The position numbers were made by a program, and so were the translations under genes. Shown here one piece after another: positions 58,589-64,000 of a stretch of DNA of 64,000 bases. Source of the DNA: Aquincolibacterium sp964606385 (GTDB taxonomy: Bacteria > Omnitrophota > Omnitrophia > Omnitrophales > Aquincolibacteriaceae); contig CAZSFZ010000001.1 of assembly GCA_964606385.1 (NCBI GenBank), positions 124,001-188,000 on the forward strand. The letters run 5' to 3'. The first letter of the stretch is position 1; each line of letters opens with the position of its first letter. The notes beneath the pieces are model-generated. The model saw only the letters and a list, made by a program, of their open reading frames with translations. It was not told where the DNA came from and made no database searches.

Positions 58589-59770
58589 ATTTTTGTACAT
58601 TCCCTCGTACGGAAGTCCCCAGATCTTCATGAAACCGGCCGAGGCTTTCCGGTCGAACATGTCGCCTTTCGAGTACGTTGCTAATTTTTCTTTATAAAGA
58701 GCGTATTTTGACTCGCGTCCCACACAGATCGCATGGCCCCGGTCGAGCTTGATCCGGACTTTTCCCGTCACACGCGCCTGATTGGACGCGAAGAAAGCGT
58801 CGAGCGACCGCTTGAGCGGCGAGAACCAGAGGCCGAAATACACAAGCTCCGCATATTTTTCCGTCAGGAGCCGCTTGTAATGGAGAAATTCCCGGTCCAT
58901 TACAAAGCCTTCGAGTTCTTCGTGGGCTTTTAAAAGCACATCGGCGGCCGGCGCTTCGTAAACCTCGCGGCTTTTGATCCCCACGAGTCGGTTCTCGATC
59001 ATATCAAACCGCCCGACGCCGTACTGTCCGGCGATCATATTCAGTTTTTCGATCAGGTCCACAAGCGGCATCCGGGCCCCGTTCAATTTCACCGGCACGC
59101 CTTTTTCAAAAGTAATCTCAATATAACGCGGTTTCTTCGGGGCCTTGGCCGGAGCACAGGTCATGACATACGCGGCTTCCGGCGGCTCGACCATGGGGTC
59201 CTCCAAAATCCCAGCTTCGATCGCGATCCCCCAGATATTTTTGTCGATCGAGTAAGGACTTTTCTTGGTCACATCGATCGGGATCTCGCGCTCGAGGGCG
59301 TACTCGATCTCTTCTTCGCGCGTCTTGAATTCCCAGTCCCGGAGCGGAGCGATGATCTTCAGTTCCGGATCAAGCGTTCTGACGCCCACCTCAAGCCGCA
59401 CCTGGTCATTCCCTTTCCCCGTGCAGCCGTGCGCCACATAACCAGCGCCTTCTTTTTGCGCGACTTCTACCAAGTGTTTGGCGATCAGGGGCCGTCCAAG
59501 CGCCGTCGCGAGCGGGTACTTTCCTTCATAACGCGCGTGCGCCCAAAGCGCCGGCATGATGTAATCCTTCGCGAATTCTTCCTTGAGGTCCACGATAAAG
59601 GTCTTGATCGCGCCCGCGGCCTTGGCTCGCTTGATCAAGGGCGCTTTTTCCTTCACTTCGCCGATGAACGCCGAAAAGCAGATCACGTCCAACCCGTGGT
59701 TTTCCCCGAGCCATTTCACCGCGCAAGAGGTATCAAGCCCTCCGGAATAAGCCAATACGACTTTCTTCAT
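58586..59770 (-). CDS. argG: Argininosuccinate synthase
   Basis: A 394-residue ATP-dependent enzyme joining citrulline and aspartate. The N-type ATP pyrophosphatase loop SGGLDTS (9-15) opens the protein. YVAHGCTGKGNDQVR, PLRDWEF, SPYSIDKNIWG and GQYGVGRFDMIENR are typical. ATG 59770 overlaps the argF stop by 4 nt. Its TAG stop is the first triplet of a repeat element. Confidence 0.97.
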   Translation of the reverse strand: MKKVVLAYSGGLDTSCAVKWLGENHGLDVICFSAFIGEVKEKAPLIKRAKAAGAIKTFIVDLKEEFAKDYIMPALWAHARYEGKYPLATALGRPLIAKHLVEVAQKEGAGYVAHGCTGKGNDQVRLEVGVRTLDPELKIIAPLRDWEFKTREEEIEYALEREIPIDVTKKSPYSIDKNIWGIAIEAGILEDPMVEPPEAAYVMTCAPAKAPKKPRYIEITFEKGVPVKLNGARMPLVDLIEKLNMIAGQYGVGRFDMIENRLVGIKSREVYEAPAADVLLKAHEELEGFVMDREFLHYKRLLTEKYAELVYFGLWFSPLKRSLDAFFASNQARVTGKVRIKLDRGHAICVGRESKYALYKEKLATYSKGDMFDRKASAGFMKIWGLPYEGMYKN

Positions 59771-60696
59771 TGGATCGCTCCTTGGTTAAAAAGATAAAGC
59801 AAAACAGCTTTTTGAATATGCAGCCGGTTCTCGGCCTCGTCGAACACGACGCAGTTCTTGCTTTCCATCACATCGTTCGTGATCTCTTCGCCCCGGTGTG
59901 CCGGCAGGCAATGCATCACAAGCGCGTCTTTCTTCGCATGCGCGAGAAGCGCCTTATTGATCTGCATGCCCTTGAAATCCTTAAGCTTTTTCTTCCGCAT
60001 CGATTCTTCGCCCATGCTGACCCACACATCCGTGTAGATCGCGTCGGCATCCTTCACGGCCTTCGCGGGATCCGAAAATCCTTCGATCACGGCGCCGGTC
60101 TTTTTGGCAATCTGTTTGGCGAGCGCCAAGAGCTTGGGCTTCGGCTGGTATTTCTTGGGCGTCGCGTACCGAATCTTCGCGCCCAATTTCGCGGCTACAA
60201 GCATCAGCGAATGCAGGACATTATTCCCATCGCCCACGAAAGCAAGCACGGGGTCCTTCTCCGCCGGGATTTTTTCATAAAGCGTCATGTAATCGGCAAG
60301 CGCCTGGCACGGATGCTCGAGATCGCTTAAACCGTTGATCACGGGTTTCTCGAAATAGTCCTGGAATTCGGTAATGGTCCAATGCGAAAAGGTCCTCATC
60401 ACGACTCCCGAAAGATACCGCGACAGCACGCGCGCGACATCGCGCACTTCTTCCCGGACGCCGAGCTTGATGTCCTCGGGCCCGAGATAGATCACGCCGC
60501 CGCCCATCGAATAAATGCCGGCCTGAAAAGACACCCAGGTCCGCGTCGAGGGCTTCTCAAAAATGAACCCGAAGATATGGCCTTCGAGCGCGTCCCGGAC
60601 TTCCTGGGGACGGGCCTTGACCTTGGCCGCGAGCTCCATGATCTTGCGGATTTCTTCGGAGCTGAGATCGTTCACTGAGATCAATGATTTGAACAT
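59767..60696 (-). CDS. argF: Ornithine carbamoyltransferase
   Basis: A 309-residue transcarbamoylase forming citrulline from ornithine and carbamoyl phosphate. It shows the carbamoyl-phosphate motif FEKPSTRTWVSF, HPCQALADYMT, the ornithine-loop region DVWVSMGEE and MHCLPAHRGEEI. Length fits the family. The start is ATG 60696 with GAAGG 6 nt upstream; a TTG two codons earlier is unlikely. It overlaps the end of argD by 16 nt and argG by 4 nt. Confidence 0.97.
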   Translation of the reverse strand: MFKSLISVNDLSSEEIRKIMELAAKVKARPQEVRDALEGHIFGFIFEKPSTRTWVSFQAGIYSMGGGVIYLGPEDIKLGVREEVRDVARVLSRYLSGVVMRTFSHWTITEFQDYFEKPVINGLSDLEHPCQALADYMTLYEKIPAEKDPVLAFVGDGNNVLHSLMLVAAKLGAKIRYATPKKYQPKPKLLALAKQIAKKTGAVIEGFSDPAKAVKDADAIYTDVWVSMGEESMRKKKLKDFKGMQINKALLAHAKKDALVMHCLPAHRGEEITNDVMESKNCVVFDEAENRLHIQKAVLLYLFNQGAIQ

Positions 60697-61901
60697 GCGC
60701 AACCTTCACTTTTCTTTGAGAGTTTCATAAAAACGTTGTCGAGGATCTTCATGCCGTGTTTGATCTCTTTGGCCGAGACCGTCATCGGCGGCATGACCCT
60801 CAGGATATCTCCTTGCGTCGCGTTGATCAGAAGCCCCTGCTCGCGGGCTTCCGTCGCGTAAGGCGCGGAAGGTTCCTTGAGCTTCAGGCCCCGCATGAGC
60901 CCTACGCCGCGCGTGCTATCGATCACGGAATACTTGGCCTTGAGCTTCTGGAATTCCTGCTCCAGCAGCTCTCCCATCCGGACCGTATTCGTAAGAAGTT
61001 TTTCCTTTTTGATCGCCTTGAAGACCGCGAGGCTCGCCGCGCACACAAGCGGGTTCCCGCCGTAGGTCGAGCCATGCATCCCGGCCACGAGCACTTCACG
61101 CGTGATCTTCCGGCTGATCAGAAAAGCCCCGATCGGCGTTCCGCCGCCCAAGGTCTTCGCGAGCGTCATGATATCGGGTTCGATCCCGTAATGCTGGTAA
61201 GCGAACATCTTGCCCGTACGCCCCATCCCGGTTTGCACTTCATCCAGAATAAGAAGCATGTCTTTTTCGTCGCAAAGTTTCCGGAGGCCTTGCATAAATT
61301 CTTGTGTCGCCACCGAAACACCGCCCTCGCCCTGGATCGGCTCGAGCATGACCGCGATGGTCTTGTCAGTCACAAGCTTTTTAACCGAATCGAGATCGTT
61401 AAAATCCGCGTGGAGGAATTTTTCCATGAGCGGTTGAAAACCTTCGTGGAACTTGCCCTGCCCCGTCGCGCGCATGGCGGCAAGCGTCCTGCCATGAAAG
61501 GAATTCTTCATGGTGATGATCTCGTAACGCCCCGTGTCGCTGCCGTACTTTTTCGCGAATTTGATCGCGCCTTCGTTCGCCTCGGCGCCGCTATTGCAGA
61601 AAAAAACGCGGGACGGAAATGAGGCTTCGACAAGCGTCCGGGCAAGTTCAGCCTGCTTCACGTTCAGGAAATTATTGGCTACATGAAGGATCTTGCGCGC
61701 CTGTTCTTTGACCGCGCTCACGACCCTGGGATGACAGTGACCGATCCCCGAAACAGCCCAGCCCGGGAAAAAATCGAGGTATTCTTTGCCTTCCAGGTCC
61801 CAAACGCGCGAGCCCTTCCCTTTCACGAGGCATACAGGCACCCGCGTGTAGGTCGGCATCACATATTGATCGTAGAGTTTTTGAACGTCGTTTGTTTTCA
61901 T
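60681..61901 (-). CDS. argD: Acetylornithine aminotransferase
   Basis: A 406-residue class III PLP aminotransferase. It contains YLDFFPGWAVSGIGHCHP, NSGAEANEGAIKFAKKYG, EPIQGEGG, ILDEVQTGMGRTGK and the PLP lysine Lys249 in TLAKTLGGG. It could also act as succinyl-DAP aminotransferase in lysine synthesis, as ArgD does in other bacteria. The C-terminus ends KKSEGCACSNH, a short Cys-rich tail. No ribosome site is evident at ATG 61901; a hairpin repeat lies just upstream. It overlaps argF by 16 nt. Confidence 0.95.
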   Translation of the reverse strand: MKTNDVQKLYDQYVMPTYTRVPVCLVKGKGSRVWDLEGKEYLDFFPGWAVSGIGHCHPRVVSAVKEQARKILHVANNFLNVKQAELARTLVEASFPSRVFFCNSGAEANEGAIKFAKKYGSDTGRYEIITMKNSFHGRTLAAMRATGQGKFHEGFQPLMEKFLHADFNDLDSVKKLVTDKTIAVMLEPIQGEGGVSVATQEFMQGLRKLCDEKDMLLILDEVQTGMGRTGKMFAYQHYGIEPDIMTLAKTLGGGTPIGAFLISRKITREVLVAGMHGSTYGGNPLVCAASLAVFKAIKKEKLLTNTVRMGELLEQEFQKLKAKYSVIDSTRGVGLMRGLKLKEPSAPYATEAREQGLLINATQGDILRVMPPMTVSAKEIKHGMKILDNVFMKLSKKSEGCACSNH

Positions 61902-61905
61902 AATT

Positions 61906-61978
61906 TTAGCGTATAGGGTTTAGGGGATAGGGTATAAAAGGCTTTTCCTAAACCCTATACCCTACCCTCTATCCCCTA
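61906..61978. repeat. TAGGG-type hairpin repeat after argB
   Basis: A perfect 14-bp stem (GTATAGGGTTTAGG 61911-61924 with its complement 61947-61960, 22-nt loop), flanked by TAGGG/CCCTA units. It fills the argB-argD gap. The end TTAGCGTATAGGGTTTAGGG (61906-61925) is identical to the copy after argG. On the minus strand the repeat begins with the argB stop codon TAG. Confidence 0.75.
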
Positions 61979-62830
61979 AAGTGTGATTTCCGTCCCGATC
62001 CCTTGATCGGTGAAAATTTCGAGCAAAAGAGCGTGCGTGATGCGGCCGTCGATGATGTGCGCTTTCGGGACCCCGCCCCGGAGCGCGTCAATGCAGGCTT
62101 TCACTTTGGGGATCATGCCCCCCGAAATAATGCCCTGATCGATCAGTTTCTGTGTGTCGTCCACATGAAGCGAGGGGATCAGCGTCTCGTCATTCGTGTG
62201 GTCCCGCAGGATCCCTTTCACGTTCGTAAGTACCATGAACTTGTGCGTGTTCATCGCCGCCGCGATATTCGCCGCCGCTTCATCCGCATTCACGTTATAC
62301 ATCTCGCCGTCCGGCCCTTTTCCGACCGGAAAGATCACCGGAATCCGGCCGAATTCCGTCAATTCTTTAAGCGGCACCGTATTCACGGAACTGACATCCC
62401 CGACAAACCCGATATCTCCGTTTTCGGTGTTCTTCACGACGTTCAAAATCTCCGCGCCGTAGCCCGAAAGCCCGACCGCCGAACCGCCGAGCCGTTCGAT
62501 ATCATGAACGATGCTCCGGTTGAGCTCCGCCAGCGTTTCATTGACGACCTCGATCGCCGCCTTGTCCGTCACGCGGAGGCCGTTAATGAACTGGCTCTGG
62601 ATGCCTTTCTTCTTCATGTTCTCGGTGATGTATTTCCCGCCGCCATGGATCAGGATCGGCCGGATCCCGACATAGCTCATGAAGACAAGGTCCTGGAGCA
62701 CCATGTCCCGCACTTCCTGATAGGTCAGCGCCGCGCCGCCGTACTTGATGAGAACTTCCTTCCCCCGGAACTTCTGGATATAGGGAAGGGCCTCGATCAG
62801 AACGTTGGCTTTTTCGATGAGTTTCTGCAT
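61976..62830 (-). CDS. argB: Acetylglutamate kinase
   Basis: A 284-residue amino-acid kinase, the second step of arginine synthesis. Visible are the phosphate loop VLIKYGGAAL, ILIHGGGKYI, NVNADEAAANIAAAM and GGMIPKVKACIDALRGGV. Length fits the family. ATG 62830 lies 3 nt after the argJ stop without a clear ribosome site, so it is probably translated by coupling. Its C-terminal codons run into a repeat whose first triplet is the stop codon. Confidence 0.97.
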   Translation of the reverse strand: MQKLIEKANVLIEALPYIQKFRGKEVLIKYGGAALTYQEVRDMVLQDLVFMSYVGIRPILIHGGGKYITENMKKKGIQSQFINGLRVTDKAAIEVVNETLAELNRSIVHDIERLGGSAVGLSGYGAEILNVVKNTENGDIGFVGDVSSVNTVPLKELTEFGRIPVIFPVGKGPDGEMYNVNADEAAANIAAAMNTHKFMVLTNVKGILRDHTNDETLIPSLHVDDTQKLIDQGIISGGMIPKVKACIDALRGGVPKAHIIDGRITHALLLEIFTDQGIGTEITL

Positions 62831-62833
62831 TTT

Positions 62834-64000
62834 TTAAGAGTAGGCCGCGTTGATCAGCACGTATTTCGTCGTGAGATCCGAGGTAATGAACTCCGCCCGG
62901 CCGCGTCCTTTTCCAATCGTCACATCGATCGTGTATTCTTTTTTCTGAAGGATGCGCCGCGCTTTCGGAAGGTTCAGCACCCGAAGCCGTCCCTGGCTTA
63001 CGACCTGCGCGTCCCCGAACCAGATGCTCAGATTGTTCGGATTGAAATCCACGCCGCTCGCGCCGACCGCCGCCGCGATGCGGCCCCAGTTCGGATTCGA
63101 ACCCGCGAGCATGGTCTTGAAAAGCATGGAGTTCGCGATCTGCCGCGCCGCGCGTTCCGCGTCCGTAGGCTTTTTCGCTCCCGACACCCGGAGCCGGCAT
63201 ACATGCGTTACGCCTTCGCCGTCCACGACCATCTCGTGGGCGATATAGCGCATGACCTCTTCCAGGGTCTCCCGGAACATCCAGTAATCCTTGCCGATCT
63301 TGTGGATCGGAGGGTTCCCCGCTTCGCCGTTCGCGAGGCAAAGCACCATATCGTTCGTGCTCATGTCGTTATCGATCGCCATCTGGTTGAACGTATCATC
63401 CGCCGCGTGGCGCACCGCCCGCCGCAGGAGCGACTTCGTGATCGCGCAATCGGTCGTGATGAAACAAAGCATGGTCGCCATATTGGGGTGCACCATTCCC
63501 GCGCCTTTCGCGCAGGCCGCGATCGTCACTTTTTTGCCGCCCAATTCGACCGACAAGGCGATCTCTTTGCTGGAAAGGTCCGTCGTCAGGATCCCTTTCG
63601 CCGCCCCGTGGCCGCCATTCTCGGAAAGCCGGTTCGCAAGCCTCGGAAGCGCCCGCTTCACGCAGGTGATCGGAAAAGGAACGCCGATGATCCCCGTTTG
63701 AGCGATCAGCACTTCTTGAGGTAACACGTCGAGATATTTCGCCGTCTCCCAGGTGATCTCGTCGACCGCTTTTTTTCCGATCGGACCGTTCAGACAGTTC
63801 GCGTTCCCGCTTGTCCCGATGATCGCGTGATGCTTCGAAGCATGAATGGCCTTCATCGAATAAAGCACCGGCCAAGCTTTTGCGCGATTGGTCGTGAACG
63901 TTCCCGCCGCGACGCACGGCGTCTTGGAATAGATCAGGGAAACGTCGTATTTCTTTTTCTTCTTTTTGATCCCCGCGTGGATGCCGCCCGCGATAAAACC
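62834..64000 (-). CDS. argJ: Glutamate N-acetyltransferase / amino-acid acetyltransferase, 5' end cut
   Basis: The gene runs off the right edge; 388 in-frame codons are visible, and the frame stays open to base 64000 with GFIAGGIHAGIKKKKK, the expected N-terminal family segment. Other features are AAGTFTTN, GTSGNANCLNG, GIIGVPFP, the autocleavage site NMATMLCF (cleavage before Thr gives two subunits), STNDMVL and NWGRIAAAVG. ArgJ recycles the acetyl group from acetylornithine to glutamate and in some bacteria also uses acetyl-CoA. It is the first visible gene of the arginine operon; argC would be expected beyond the window. Confidence 0.96.
   Translation of the reverse strand, partial: GFIAGGIHAGIKKKKKKYDVSLIYSKTPCVAAGTFTTNRAKAWPVLYSMKAIHASKHHAIIGTSGNANCLNGPIGKKAVDEITWETAKYLDVLPQEVLIAQTGIIGVPFPITCVKRALPRLANRLSENGGHGAAKGILTTDLSSKEIALSVELGGKKVTIAACAKGAGMVHPNMATMLCFITTDCAITKSLLRRAVRHAADDTFNQMAIDNDMSTNDMVLCLANGEAGNPPIHKIGKDYWMFRETLEEVMRYIAHEMVVDGEGVTHVCRLRVSGAKKPTDAERAARQIANSMLFKTMLAGSNPNWGRIAAAVGASGVDFNPNNLSIWFGDAQVVSQGRLRVLNLPKARRILQKKEYTIDVTIGKGRGRAEFITSDLTTKYVLINAAYS

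Noticed and set aside
58509..61978. TAGGG-rich gaps as telomere-like or origin sequences
   Set aside because: They are only 70-80 nt, form simple hairpins and lie between arginine genes; no DnaA-box cluster or replication gene is near.
62003..63724. 573-codon plus-strand frame opposite argB/argJ
   Set aside because: It spans two well-recognised minus-strand genes and has shadow-type composition with no ribosome site.

Overview
This 64 kb window reads as a chromosome segment of a Gram-negative, probably uncultured bacterium. Evidence for the envelope type is two beta-barrel outer-membrane proteins, a DUF2490 protein, several lipoproteins and a filamentous-haemagglutinin-type exoprotein. Base composition is GC-rich by eye. 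The mix of duplicated ETF modules, a GH57/DUF3536 glycosidase, a very large GLUG/YDG repeat protein and a compact arg-lys-dap block fits Candidatus Omnitrophota or a relative in the PVC neighbourhood. That assignment is inference: there is no rRNA or other marker here. No tRNA, rRNA, CRISPR array, transposase or phage gene was seen. All genes except one response regulator lie on the minus strand. The longest stretch without a gene is about 284 bp (6818-7101), so there is no large empty region.

Region 1 (1-12.8 kb) is an electron-transfer-flavoprotein locus holding two systems. One is a single-chain EtfB-EtfA fusion next to a canonical ETF:quinone oxidoreductase. The other is a separate EtfB/EtfA pair whose EtfA has an aberrant FAD domain. 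With it lie an ETF-QO-like flavoprotein carrying two C-terminal Fe-S motifs and an unusually long acyl-CoA dehydrogenase homologue. A lipoprotein-type acetolactate decarboxylase, a PPOX-fold flavoprotein, a DUF2490 protein and a lone receiver protein are embedded in the cluster.

Region 2 (12.9-28.9 kb) is one gene of about 5,263 codons. It has a long signal peptide, a TPS/FHA-like secretion domain, beta-helix repeats, six GLUG supermodules, a GGTFNG repeat tract, about 19 YDG repeats, Pro- and Ser-rich linkers and a C-terminal FecR-like domain. It ends at a strong 21-bp hairpin terminator and starts behind an AT-rich leader rich in palindromes.

Region 3 (28.9-43.9 kb) holds a GH57/DUF3536 glycosidase; a likely operon of class II FBP aldolase, Met-rich secreted protein, unknown exported protein, SDR epimerase and flavodoxin-fold reductase; rubrerythrin; an FtsH-like membrane protease paired with a lipoprotein; a small exported protein; UvrA; and a small lipoprotein.

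Region 4 (43.9-64 kb) is a co-directional block, argJ-argB-argD-argF-argG-argH-lysA-hss-odc-dapF-dapA-dapB, followed by two outer-membrane proteins. It covers arginine, lysine/diaminopimelate and polyamine (homospermidine) synthesis. A terminator overlapping a promoter splits it after lysA. Several families of short intergenic hairpin repeats sit just after stop codons throughout regions 1, 3 and 4; in three cases the repeat contains the stop codon itself.
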